A DNA stretch of 10,106 nt from Paracoccaceae bacterium (lineage in GTDB: Bacteria > Pseudomonadota > Alphaproteobacteria > Rhodobacterales > Rhodobacteraceae). Position 1 is the first letter of the stretch, and every line of letters starts with the position of its first letter. A model generated the notes under the pieces. It was not told the DNA's origin. It saw only the letters and a program-made list of their open reading frames with translations, and made no database searches. Positions 1 through 6,690 of this stretch are shown here, one piece after another. Both the position numbers and the translations under genes were made by a program. The stretch lies in contig RFUP01000053.1 in NCBI GenBank assembly GCA_009922885.1, forward strand, positions 1-10,106. The letters are read 5' to 3'.

Positions 1-11
1 CAAGGCTTTCC

Positions 12-833
12 ATGTTCCTCCGCATCCTCGCACCGATTCTCTTTTTGGCTACGCTCGTCAGTCCGGCTCAGGCGGGACTGGATAAGGTTCAGGTGGAAGC
101 CTTCCTGAAAACCACCGGATTCGACGTGGCCGTGGAAAGCATCGCGCAATCGGCGCGCCATGCGCCCGCGATGATCGGGATCGAGGCAGAAGCCTTCGGG
201 GCGGACTGGATGCGGCTCTCTGAGAGTGTATTTGCGCCGGAGGACATGACCGCCACGGCCGCCGCCATGCTCAGCGAGGCGATGGATAGCGAGATGCTCG
301 TGCATGGCGTGGAATTTTACGCCTCAGATCTTGGGGAGCGGCTCGTTGCGGCGGAAAATGCCTCGCATGCTTCTACGGACGACACGCGGCAAGATCAGGG
401 GAAGGCCATTCTGGCTGAACTGGCGGCAACGAATCCAGCGCGGGTTGAGTTGTTCAAGCGCATGAACACGGCCATTGATGCGGGCAATATGAGTGTGCGC
501 GCCATGGAGGAAATCCAGGTCCGCTTCCTCTCGGCGGCGGCCGATGCCGATGTGATCCATCTGCAAGTCGATATCGCGCAGCTTCGCGCGATGATTGCGG
601 AAGGGCGCGAGGCGATGGCGGCGCAGATGGAAGAAGGGTCGCTCGCCAATGCGGCCCTCACCTACCAGCCCTTCTCGGATGAGGAGCTTCTGGCCTATGC
701 GGAGGCGCTTGAGCATCCGATGATGCAGAAGGTCTATGAGTTGATGAACGCGGTTCAATACGAGATCATGGCGAGCCGCTTCGAAGTGCTGGCCTCGCGG
801 ATGTCCGAACTTCATCCGGGGCAAGACCTATGA
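12..833 (+). CDS. Exported DUF2059-type protein, first of a tandem pair
   Basis: This 273-residue protein of unknown function is probably exported to the periplasm. The N-terminus has a classic signal peptide: a short basic start (MFLR), a hydrophobic core at residues 4-16, and a likely signal peptidase I site after AQA (residue 21). The rest looks wholly helical and rich in Ala, Glu and Met. Two segments resemble the DUF2059 signature (aromatic pair, small residues, Gly or hydrophobic): EFYASDLGERL near 101-111 and YAEALEHPMMQKVYELM near 229-245. This suggests two related halves. No catalytic motif is visible. Only 11 bases precede the start, so upstream context and ribosome binding site cannot be judged; the complete signal peptide supports this ATG. 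The stop overlaps the next start as ATGA, so the two genes are probably co-translated. Family membership is from pattern recognition and the function is unknown. Confidence 0.72.
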   Translation: MFLRILAPILFLATLVSPAQAGLDKVQVEAFLKTTGFDVAVESIAQSARHAPAMIGIEAEAFGADWMRLSESVFAPEDMTATAAAMLSEAMDSEMLVHGVEFYASDLGERLVAAENASHASTDDTRQDQGKAILAELAATNPARVELFKRMNTAIDAGNMSVRAMEEIQVRFLSAAADADVIHLQVDIAQLRAMIAEGREAMAAQMEEGSLANAALTYQPFSDEELLAYAEALEHPMMQKVYELMNAVQYEIMASRFEVLASRMSELHPGQDL

Positions 834-1660
834 TCCGGAACGCTTTGATCGGGGCAGGGTTGGCGGTTCTGGCGGCAGTGCCCGCCTTCGCCCAGCAAGC
901 GCCGCTGCGCCCGCTTTATGATGCGCTGCGCATGACCGATATGATCGAGCTGATGCGCGCCGAGGGGTTGGCTTACGGGGCGGACCTAGGCGTGCAAATG
1001 CTGCCCTCGGGCGGTGGCCCTGAATGGCGCGCTGTTGTGGAGCGGCTTTATGATCCCGCGCGGATGGCCGTGGTGGTGGAAGAGGATTTCGCGGAACGCT
1101 TCGAAGGCACCGATCCCGCGCCGCTTCTGGAGTTTTTCGCCTCACCTCTGGGGCTAAAAGTGGTCGAACTGGAACTCGAAGCGCGGCGTGCGTTTCTCGA
1201 CAAAGCGAAGGAAGAGGCCGCGCGCGAGGCCTTCCGCGCGGTCGAGAGCAATGCGCTCGTCACGCCAGATCCGCATTTCGAAGCGGTCACCGCCTATATC
1301 GAGGCGAATGATCTTGTGGAGTTGAACGTGTCGGGCGGGCTGACGTCCAGCCTGCGGTTCTATCAGGGGCTGGCAGAGGGTGGGGCGCTGGAAATGTCGG
1401 AGGCCGAAATGGTTGAGGATATCTGGCAAAACGAGGATTCCACGCGTGAAGATACCGCGGAATGGGTGCAGTCTTTCCTCGGGTTGGCCTATGCCTCGCT
1501 CACGGTGGCGGAGATCGACCAATACACACAGCTCTCCCGCAGCCCTGAGGGAAGGGCGCTGAATGCCGCGCTTTTCGCGGGGTTTGACCGGATGTATCGA
1601 GAGCTGAGTTACTCTCTTGGATTGGCTCTTGCCAACAAGATGCGTGGCGAAACGCTATGA
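830..1660 (+). CDS. Exported DUF2059-type protein, second of a tandem pair
   Basis: This 276-residue protein is a likely paralogue of the upstream gene. It has its own signal peptide: MIRN, a hydrophobic stretch at residues 5-18, and a probable cleavage site after AFA (residue 21). It carries a clear DUF2059-like segment, LLEFFASPLGLKVVELE (residues 99-115), and a second related one, YTQLSRSPEGRALNAALF (232-249), in the same two-half arrangement as its neighbour. The remainder is predicted helix with many acidic residues. Its ATG shares four bases with the upstream stop, typical of translational coupling and of proteins made in similar amounts. Some DUF2059 proteins sit in the periplasm, but no biochemical role is established that I can apply here. 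No convincing terminator follows; the next 193 bases hold the rplU leader. Confidence 0.72.
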   Translation: MIRNALIGAGLAVLAAVPAFAQQAPLRPLYDALRMTDMIELMRAEGLAYGADLGVQMLPSGGGPEWRAVVERLYDPARMAVVVEEDFAERFEGTDPAPLLEFFASPLGLKVVELELEARRAFLDKAKEEAAREAFRAVESNALVTPDPHFEAVTAYIEANDLVELNVSGGLTSSLRFYQGLAEGGALEMSEAEMVEDIWQNEDSTREDTAEWVQSFLGLAYASLTVAEIDQYTQLSRSPEGRALNAALFAGFDRMYRELSYSLGLALANKMRGETL

Positions 1661-1684
1661 CGATCCGGGGCGCTGCAGGGGTGC

Positions 1685-1713
1685 TTGACTTCTGATCCCA
1701 CATGCGGGAAAAG
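1685..1713 (+). promoter_or_regulatory. Possible promoter for rplU-rpmA
   Basis: A good -35 hexamer, TTGACT, lies at 1685-1690, five of six matching TTGACA. A 17-base spacer points to GAAAAG at 1708-1713, a poor -10. Initiation here would start the transcript just before the first leader hairpin at 1721. The position fits, but the weak -10 keeps the call tentative. Confidence 0.3.
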
Positions 1714-1720
1714 CCGGCAT

Positions 1721-1853
1721 CCCGGGCAGGGGCGACTCTGCGCCGGGTTTCATGTTCACAAAACGCCCCCATCGGGGCGCGCTGTCCGAGGCGGGGAAAC
1801 CCAACGAACTCCGGAAACGGGGCCACAGGACGCGGTAGACAAAGGAATGGCCC
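1721..1853 (+). promoter_or_regulatory. Structured 5' leader upstream of rplU
   Basis: The bases before rplU can fold into several stems that I paired by hand. Hairpin A has CCCGG-GCAG (1721-1729) pairing with CTGC-G-CCGGG (1738-1747), nine pairs with one bulged G. Hairpin B has CGCCCC (1764-1769) pairing with GGGGCG (1774-1779) around a four-base loop. A three-way junction is closed by CGC-T-GTCC (1780-1787, bulged T) and GGACGCG (1828-1834). It encloses GGG-AAA-CCC (1794-1802) and CTCCG-GAAA-CGGGG (1809-1822, a GNRA loop with one G-U pair). An alternative stem, GGGCCA (1820-1825) with TGGCCC (1848-1853), would break the GNRA hairpin and put the Shine-Dalgarno AAAGGA (1841-1846) in a loop against the start codon. 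Ribosomal protein operons are often controlled through such leaders; regulation by L21 or L27 is inference. Confidence 0.45.
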
Positions 1854-2234
1854 ATGTTCGCGGTCCTGAAAACCGGCGGCAAGCAATACAAGGTCCAGGC
1901 GGGCGATACGCTCCGCGTGGAAAAGCTTGCAGCCGTTGCTGGTGAAAAAATCCAGTTCAACGATATTCTCATGCTCGGTGGTGACAGCCTGACTGTTGGC
2001 GCTCCCTTCGTGAACGGCGCTGCTGTTCAGGCGGAAGTGATCGACCAGATCAAAGGCGAAAAGACGATTGCTTACTGGAAGCGTCGTCGTAAGCACTCGT
2101 CGCAGCGTACGCGTGGTCACCGTCAGCAACTGACGCTGGTGAAGATCACCGAGATCCTCGCGTCCGGCGCTGAAAAGTCCGGCGTGAAAGCCGCAATCGG
2201 CACGGGCAAGGCCCCTGCCGCAGCACAGGAGTAA
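1854..2234 (+). CDS. rplU: 50S ribosomal protein L21
   Basis: L21 is a 23S rRNA-binding protein of the large ribosomal subunit. The 126-residue protein opens with the family's typical MFAVLKTGGKQYKV and has a beta-rich body. It carries the basic RNA-binding segment WKRRRKHSSQRTRGHRQQLT at 75-94, close to the L21 signature. It is longer than the 103-residue E. coli protein because of a tail after about residue 104 rich in Ala, Lys and Gly, as is usual in alphaproteobacteria. The Shine-Dalgarno AAAGGA (1841-1846) sits seven bases before the ATG. rpmA follows after six bases, the near-universal rplU-rpmA pairing. Expression is probably shaped by the structured leader upstream. Identification is secure. 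Confidence 0.98.
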   Translation: MFAVLKTGGKQYKVQAGDTLRVEKLAAVAGEKIQFNDILMLGGDSLTVGAPFVNGAAVQAEVIDQIKGEKTIAYWKRRRKHSSQRTRGHRQQLTLVKITEILASGAEKSGVKAAIGTGKAPAAAQE

Positions 2235-2240
2235 TTCCTC

Positions 2241-2510
2241 ATGGCACACAAAAAAGCTGGCGGTTCATCCCGTAACGGTCGCGACTCCGCTGGTCGCCGC
2301 CTCGGCGTTAAGCTCTTCGGTGGCCAAGAGGCTATCCCGGGCAACATCATCGTGCGTCAGCGCGGCACCCAGTGGTGGCCGGGCGAAGGCGTTGGCATGG
2401 GCCGCGATCACACGATCTTCGCAACCGTCGAAGGCCGCGTCGCGTTCTCGAAGGGCTTGAAGGGTCGCACCTTCATTTCCGTGCTGCCAGTCGCAGAAGC
2501 AGCCGAGTAA
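2241..2510 (+). CDS. rpmA: 50S ribosomal protein L27
   Basis: L27 is a large-subunit protein whose N-terminal arm reaches toward the peptidyl transferase centre and helps place tRNA. The 89-residue sequence starts MAHKKAGGSSRNGRDS, the conserved arm, without the cleavable extension found in Firmicutes. The conserved core follows: RLGVKLFGGQ (20-29), IVRQRGTQWWPG (37-48), and GMGRDHTIFA (52-61). The ribosome binding site AGGAG (2227-2231) lies in the last codons of rplU, nine bases from the ATG, so translation of the two genes is likely coupled. A strong intrinsic terminator begins 21 bases past the stop, making this the end of the rplU-rpmA unit. Confidence 0.98.
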   Translation: MAHKKAGGSSRNGRDSAGRRLGVKLFGGQEAIPGNIIVRQRGTQWWPGEGVGMGRDHTIFATVEGRVAFSKGLKGRTFISVLPVAEAAE

Positions 2511-2531
2511 TCCGGTCTTCAGACTAAAGTC

Positions 2532-2571
2532 GCGGGGGATCGGGTAATCCGGTCCCCCGCTGCATTTTTTT
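2532..2571 (+). terminator. Intrinsic terminator after rpmA
   Basis: GCGGGGGATCGG (2532-2543) pairs with CCGGTCCCCCGC (2549-2560), giving twelve pairs including one G-U, closed by a five-base GTAAT loop. After TGCA comes a run of seven T (2565-2571). This is a textbook rho-independent terminator for rplU-rpmA. A near copy of part of its loop and 3' arm (GTAATCCGGTC, 2507-2517) sits at the rpmA stop codon and could pair with the 5' arm instead, so readthrough may be adjustable. Confidence 0.9.
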
Positions 2572-2658
2572 CAGTGCCTTGGCCGGGGGAGGGCCGCGAC
2601 GCTGTCAAACCCGCGTCACGATTGCCGTTTTTTTAGCGTCATCCGGAGGAGAAGGCGC

Positions 2659-3213
2659 ATGGAAGTGAACACAGTTCTGGCTCTACAGCCAACGATCACA
2701 ACAGATCGCTTCGATCTGCGTCCGCCGCGCGGTTCCGATGCGGGGCTGATCGGCCTTTATGCCGGAGATGCGCGCGTGGCTAAAAACACGCGCACGATCC
2801 CGCATCCGCTGCCGCCCGGCGCTGTCCAGACGATGATTGCCCGCGCGCAAGCAACGGATCGGGCTGAGTGCCGTTGGGTGCTTGATGGCACGCGGTCCGG
2901 CAGGTCGGAAGTGATGGGTGTGATCTCGCTGTCGCGCGTGGATCAGGGCCAATCCGAGCTGAGCTTCTGGATTGCGCCTGCGTTCTGGAATGCGGGCCTC
3001 GCCACTTCGGCGATCCAAGCGCTGATCGATGCCAACCCGCATCAAGCCTCCGCGATGTTCGCGGTGGTCATGCAGGACAATCCGGCTTCGGCGCGTGTCA
3101 TGACCAACTGCGGCTTCCAATACCTGGGCGACGCAGAAGCCTATTCGGTCGCGCGCGGCGCGAACGTGCCCACATGGACCTATGCCCGCAAGCTAGGCCA
3201 ACAACGGAATTGA
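2659..3213 (+). CDS. GNAT-family N-acetyltransferase, RimJ/RimL type
   Basis: This is a predicted cytosolic acetyl-CoA-dependent acetyltransferase of 184 residues, the usual length for the RimJ/RimL branch. That branch acetylates N-termini of ribosomal proteins or small amines. Visible features are TDRFDLRPPRGSDA at 15-28, where the fold opens; a central strand VMGVISLS (85-92); the cofactor-binding region FWIAPAFWNAGLATSAI (103-119); and the family's typical NPASARVMTNCGF (141-153). The start is backed by a long purine-rich Shine-Dalgarno, GGAGGAGAAGG (2645-2655). It lies between the rpmA terminator and obgE, a position it often holds in this bacterial group, which hints at but does not prove a ribosomal substrate. 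The 148 bases between rpmA and this start must hold its promoter if it has one; I could not identify convincing hexamers. Confidence 0.85.
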   Translation: MEVNTVLALQPTITTDRFDLRPPRGSDAGLIGLYAGDARVAKNTRTIPHPLPPGAVQTMIARAQATDRAECRWVLDGTRSGRSEVMGVISLSRVDQGQSELSFWIAPAFWNAGLATSAIQALIDANPHQASAMFAVVMQDNPASARVMTNCGFQYLGDAEAYSVARGANVPTWTYARKLGQQRN

Positions 3214-3264
3214 GCACCCTCGGCCTATGCGGTATCGGAGGGGGCATTACTTAGGGTCGCCCAC

Positions 3265-4293
3265 ATGAAATTCCTCGATCTCGCCAAGGTTTATATCCGT
3301 TCCGGTTCCGGAGGCTCGGGCTCGTCGAGTTTCCACCGTGAGAAATTCATCGAATTCGGCGGGCCGGATGGCGGTGACGGCGGTAATGGTGGCTCGGTCT
3401 ATGCCGAGGCCGTGGACGGGCTGAACACCCTGATCGACTTCCGCTATCAGCAGCACTTCTTCGCCGACAACGGGCGCGGCGGGGCTGGCCGGCAGATGAC
3501 GGGTGCCAGCGGCAATGACATCGTGCTGAAAGTGCCTGTGGGCACCGAAATCCTCGACGAAGACGGCGAAACGGTGATTGCCGACCTGACCGAAGTTGGC
3601 GAGCGCATCCTGCTTGCCAAGGGTGGTAACGGCGGCTGGGGCAACCTGCGGTTCAAAACCTCCACCAACCAAGCGCCGCGCAACGCCAATCCGGGCCAGC
3701 CGGGGGTCGAACGCACGATCTGGCTGCGCCTGAAACTCATCGCCGACGCGGGCCTCGTTGGCCTGCCGAACGCGGGCAAATCGACCTTCCTTGCGGCCAC
3801 CTCGAACGCCAAGCCGAAGATCGCGGATTATCCGTTCACCACGCTCCACCCGAATCTGGGCGTCGTTGGCGTGGATAATACCGAATTCGTTCTGGCCGAT
3901 ATTCCGGGCCTCATCGAAGGCGCGTCCGAGGGGCGCGGTTTGGGCGATCTTTTCTTGGGCCATATCGAGCGCTGCGCGGTGCTTCTGCACCTCGTGGATG
4001 GCACCTCCGGCACGCTCCTTGAAGATTACCAGACGATCCTCACCGAGCTTGAAGCCTACGGCGCGGGCCTTGCCGAAAAGCCGCGCATCGTGGCTTTGAA
4101 CAAGATCGACGCGATGGATGATGAAGAGCGCGCCTTCCTCAAGGAAGAGCTGGAGGCCGTCGTCGGCCACCCGGTGATGATCTGTTCGGGTGTGTCCCGC
4201 GAAGGTGTGGACGAGGTGTTGCGCGCCCTGAAGCGTCAGATCGACAAGGCCAAGCCCCGCGCCGAAAACGAGGATGAAGCATGGCGTCCCTGA
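3265..4293 (+). CDS. obgE: Obg-family GTPase ObgE/CgtA
   Basis: ObgE is an essential GTPase that associates with the 50S subunit during assembly and links ribosome maturation to (p)ppGpp and cell-cycle progress. The 342-residue protein has the glycine-rich Obg domain at 1-159, including FGGPDGGDGGNGGS (31-44), followed by the G domain. G1 is GLPNAGKS (166-173), G2 FTTLHPNLG (191-199), G3 DIPG (212-215), G4 NKID (279-282), and G5 CSGVS (307-311). All nucleotide-binding motifs are intact. The C-terminal OCT domain of Gram-positive Obg is absent, as expected here; the tail is short and charged. The segment SGSGGSGSSSFHREKF (13-28) is more serine-rich than the usual version ending in SFRREKF. The start has a modest AGGG (3253-3256). 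The end overlaps proB by 13 bases in another frame, so the two are probably co-transcribed and coupled. Confidence 0.97.
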   Translation: MKFLDLAKVYIRSGSGGSGSSSFHREKFIEFGGPDGGDGGNGGSVYAEAVDGLNTLIDFRYQQHFFADNGRGGAGRQMTGASGNDIVLKVPVGTEILDEDGETVIADLTEVGERILLAKGGNGGWGNLRFKTSTNQAPRNANPGQPGVERTIWLRLKLIADAGLVGLPNAGKSTFLAATSNAKPKIADYPFTTLHPNLGVVGVDNTEFVLADIPGLIEGASEGRGLGDLFLGHIERCAVLLHLVDGTSGTLLEDYQTILTELEAYGAGLAEKPRIVALNKIDAMDDEERAFLKEELEAVVGHPVMICSGVSREGVDEVLRALKRQIDKAKPRAENEDEAWRP

Positions 4294-5387
4294 ACGCTGC
4301 AAAACGTTTGGTTATCAAGATTGGTTCGGCCCTTCTGGTGGATCGCGCCAGTGGGGCTCTGAAAGAGGGTTGGTTGAAGGGCCTCTCTGAAGATGTGGCG
4401 CGGCTCCGGGCAGGGGGGGCGGATGTGATCCTCGTCTCCTCGGGGTCTATCGCGCTCGGGCGGGGAGTTCTGGGCCTACCGAAAGGCGCACTGCCGCTCG
4501 AACAAAGCCAGGCGGCTGCGGCGGTTGGCCAGATCCGATTGGCGCGCGCCTATGAAGAGGTGCTTGAGCCTCACGGCATCAAGACCGCGCAAATCCTTGT
4601 TACGCTTGAAGATTCCACCGATCGTCGCCGCTACCTGAATTCCCGCGCCACGATGGAAACCCTGCTTTCCTTGGGCGTGGTGCCGATCGTGAACGAAAAC
4701 GACACCGTCGCCACAGACGAAATCCGCTATGGCGATAACGACCGTCTGGCCGCGCAAGTGGCCGTCACCATCGGCGCGGACCAGTTGGTGCTGCTCTCCG
4801 ATGTGGACGGGTTCTATTCCGCCAACCCGCATACCGATGCCTCCGCCAAGCGTTTCGACGTGGTCGAGAAGATCACCCCAGCCATCGAAGCCATGGCCGG
4901 AGACGGCGTTTCGGGCGTGTCGAAAGGCGGCATGATCACCAAGCTGATGGCGGCCAAAACCGCCACGGCGGGGGGCTGCGCGCTCTGCATCACCGAAGGC
5001 TCCACCCTGCGGCCCTTGCAGGCCTTGGAAGATGGCGCCGCCTGCACGTGGTTTTTGCCGCAACTCGACCCGCAACTGGCCCGCAAGCGCTGGATCGGGG
5101 CGATGAAGCCGAAGGGCGAGATCACGCTGGATGCGGGTGCCGCGAAGGCGCTCAGTGAAGGCAAAAGCCTTCTGCCAGCGGGTGTGACTGACGTGAAGGG
5201 CCGCTTCGGGCGAGGCGATCCAGTGGCAATTCTTGCGCCTGAAGGGCACAAACTGGGGCAGGGGCTCTGCCGCTATACAGCCGAAGAAGCCCAAGCCATC
5301 AAGGGGCACCGCTCGGACCGGATCGAAGCCATTCTGGGCTACCCGGGCCGCGCGGCGATCATCCACCGCGATGATATGGCGCTCTAA
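4281..5387 (+). CDS. proB: Glutamate 5-kinase
   Basis: ProB phosphorylates L-glutamate with ATP to glutamyl 5-phosphate (EC 2.7.2.11), the first and usually proline-inhibited step of proline synthesis. The 368-residue protein has an amino-acid-kinase domain and a C-terminal PUA domain. Visible motifs are the nucleotide-binding VIKIGSALLV (11-20), SSGSIALG (53-60), IVNENDTVAT (136-145), YGDND (150-154), LLSDVDGFYS (171-180) and SKGGMITKL (214-222). The last corresponds to GTGGMSTKL of E. coli, with Ser-Lys in place of Gly-Thr. The PUA region runs from about 275 to 360. The ATG lies inside the end of obgE, 13 bases before the obgE stop, and proA follows after 24 bases. This makes an obgE-proB-proA transcription unit likely. 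Confidence 0.97.
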   Translation: MASLNAAKRLVIKIGSALLVDRASGALKEGWLKGLSEDVARLRAGGADVILVSSGSIALGRGVLGLPKGALPLEQSQAAAAVGQIRLARAYEEVLEPHGIKTAQILVTLEDSTDRRRYLNSRATMETLLSLGVVPIVNENDTVATDEIRYGDNDRLAAQVAVTIGADQLVLLSDVDGFYSANPHTDASAKRFDVVEKITPAIEAMAGDGVSGVSKGGMITKLMAAKTATAGGCALCITEGSTLRPLQALEDGAACTWFLPQLDPQLARKRWIGAMKPKGEITLDAGAAKALSEGKSLLPAGVTDVKGRFGRGDPVAILAPEGHKLGQGLCRYTAEEAQAIKGHRSDRIEAILGYPGRAAIIHRDDMAL

Positions 5388-5411
5388 GACCGAGAAGAAA
5401 AGAGGCCTGCA

Positions 5412-6671
5412 ATGACCAGTGAAATCACCCAACAAATGAAAGCCATCGGCGCAGCGGCCCGTAAAGCGGCGGCAGAACTCGCCTTCGCTTCGGCGGAACG
5501 CAAGCATGCGGCGCTGATCGGTGCGGCTGAAGCCGTTTGGGCGAACCGCCAAGCCATTATCGACGCGAATTGCGAAGATCTGGTTTACGGCGAAGAAAAA
5601 GGCCTCAGCCCCGCCATGATGGACCGCCTGATGCTCGACGAGGCGCGCATCCGTGGCATCGTTGACGGATTGAAAGCGGTAGCGGCGCAAAAAGATCCCG
5701 TTGGCGAAGTGATGGCCGAATGGTCGCGCCCGAACGGGCTGAACATCCGCCGCGTGCGCACGCCTCTGGGTGTGGTCGGCGTGATCTATGAAAGCCGCCC
5801 GAACGTGACTGCCGATGCCGGTGCGCTCTGCCTCAAGGCCGGAAACGCGGTGATTCTGCGCGGCGGTTCGGAATCCTTTCATTCCTCGCGCGCGATCCAT
5901 GCCTGCCTTGTGGAGGGTTTGAAATCCGCAGGCCTGCCGGAAGCCGCGATCCAGCTCGTGCCTACCCGTGACCGTTCCGCCGTCTCCGAGATGCTGGCGA
6001 TGGTCGAGCATATCGACGTGATCGTGCCGCGTGGTGGTAAGGGGCTTGTGGGGCTGGTGCAACGCGAGGCGCGGGTGCCTGTGTTCGCCCATCTCGAAGG
6101 CATCGTGCATATCTACGTGGATCGTGACGCCGATCTGGAAAAGGCGCGCCGCGTGGTGCTGAATGCGAAAACCCGCCGCACGGGGATTTGCGGCGCGGCG
6201 GAATGCCTGCTGATCGACTGGCAATTCTACACCAAACACGGCGGCATCCTGATCGAAGACCTGCTGAAAGCGGGTGTGGAAGTGCGCGCCGAAGGCGAAT
6301 TGCAAAAGGTTGCGGGCACGGTGAAGGCCAAGGCCGATGACTTTGGGCACGAGTTTCTCGACAAGATCATCGCGGCAAAGCTTGTCGATGGTGTGGAGGC
6401 CGCGATCGACCATATCCGCACCTTCGGTTCGCAGCACACCGATGCCATTCTCACCGAAAACGATGCGACGGCGGATACCTTCTTCCAGCGCCTCGATAGT
6501 GCGATCCTGATGCGGAATGCCTCGACGCAATTCGCGGATGGCGGCGAGTTCGGCATGGGGGCGGAGATCGGGATTGCCACGGGCAAACTGCACGCACGCG
6601 GGCCCGTGGGCGCAGAGCAGCTCACCTCTTTCAAATATCTCGTGGTCGGAGACGGCGCGATCCGGAGCTGA
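5412..6671 (+). CDS. proA: Gamma-glutamyl phosphate reductase
   Basis: ProA reduces glutamyl 5-phosphate with NADPH to glutamate 5-semialdehyde (EC 1.2.1.41), which cyclises on the way to proline. It acts directly after ProB, with which it may form a complex. The 419-residue protein has the usual length and aldehyde-dehydrogenase fold. Visible motifs are GVVGVIYESRPNVTADA (120-136), LKAGNAVILRGGSE (141-154), VPRGGKGLV (205-213), the catalytic cysteine C260 in RRTGICGAAE (255-264), and the near-invariant block from NASTQF (369) to FKYL (410). The Shine-Dalgarno AAGAGG is at 5399-5404. The gene ends three bases from the stop of the convergent chpT gene, and a hairpin spans both stops. Confidence 0.97.
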   Translation: MTSEITQQMKAIGAAARKAAAELAFASAERKHAALIGAAEAVWANRQAIIDANCEDLVYGEEKGLSPAMMDRLMLDEARIRGIVDGLKAVAAQKDPVGEVMAEWSRPNGLNIRRVRTPLGVVGVIYESRPNVTADAGALCLKAGNAVILRGGSESFHSSRAIHACLVEGLKSAGLPEAAIQLVPTRDRSAVSEMLAMVEHIDVIVPRGGKGLVGLVQREARVPVFAHLEGIVHIYVDRDADLEKARRVVLNAKTRRTGICGAAECLLIDWQFYTKHGGILIEDLLKAGVEVRAEGELQKVAGTVKAKADDFGHEFLDKIIAAKLVDGVEAAIDHIRTFGSQHTDAILTENDATADTFFQRLDSAILMRNASTQFADGGEFGMGAEIGIATGKLHARGPVGAEQLTSFKYLVVGDGAIRS

Positions 6672-6690
6672 GGCTCAGAACCGGATCGTG
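6656..6690. terminator. Shared bidirectional hairpin between proA and chpT
   Basis: CGCGATCCGG (6656-6665) pairs with CCGGATCGTG (6681-6690), ten pairs with one G-U. A two-by-two internal loop then leads to CTGA-GGC-TCAG (6668-6678). The tip consists of the two stop codons facing each other: TGA of proA (6669-6671) and TCA, the chpT stop on the other strand (6675-6677). The T-tract is weak on the plus strand (TCTTT from 6692) and absent on the minus strand. It may therefore stop polymerase inefficiently, protect 3' ends, or act with Rho. Confidence 0.5.

Noticed and set aside
1500..2249. A 249-codon minus-strand open frame across the rplU leader and rplU
   Set aside because: Antisense to L21 and to the leader, with no recognisable protein features.
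2603..2608. A perfect TTGACA on the minus strand upstream of the acetyltransferase gene
   Set aside because: It would drive transcription leftward into the rpmA terminator with no gene to serve, and no -10 fits.
2598..2634. A second terminator: GACGC/GCGTC stem followed by seven T (2628-2634)
   Set aside because: The stem is only five pairs with a ten-base loop and lies ten bases from the T-run, so it does not make a terminator.
3217..3242. A hairpin CCCTC/GAGGG between the acetyltransferase gene and obgE
   Set aside because: Five pairs with a 16-base loop that does not pair further and no T-tract; not enough to call.
3247..4302. A 351-codon open frame on the minus strand covering obgE
   Set aside because: It mirrors obgE almost exactly and has no recognisable domain; a shadow of the real gene.
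4476..6593. A 705-codon open frame on the minus strand across proB and proA
   Set aside because: It is antisense to two strongly conserved enzymes, its translation is rich in His, Arg and Ala without family motifs, and GC-rich codon bias routinely opens this frame.
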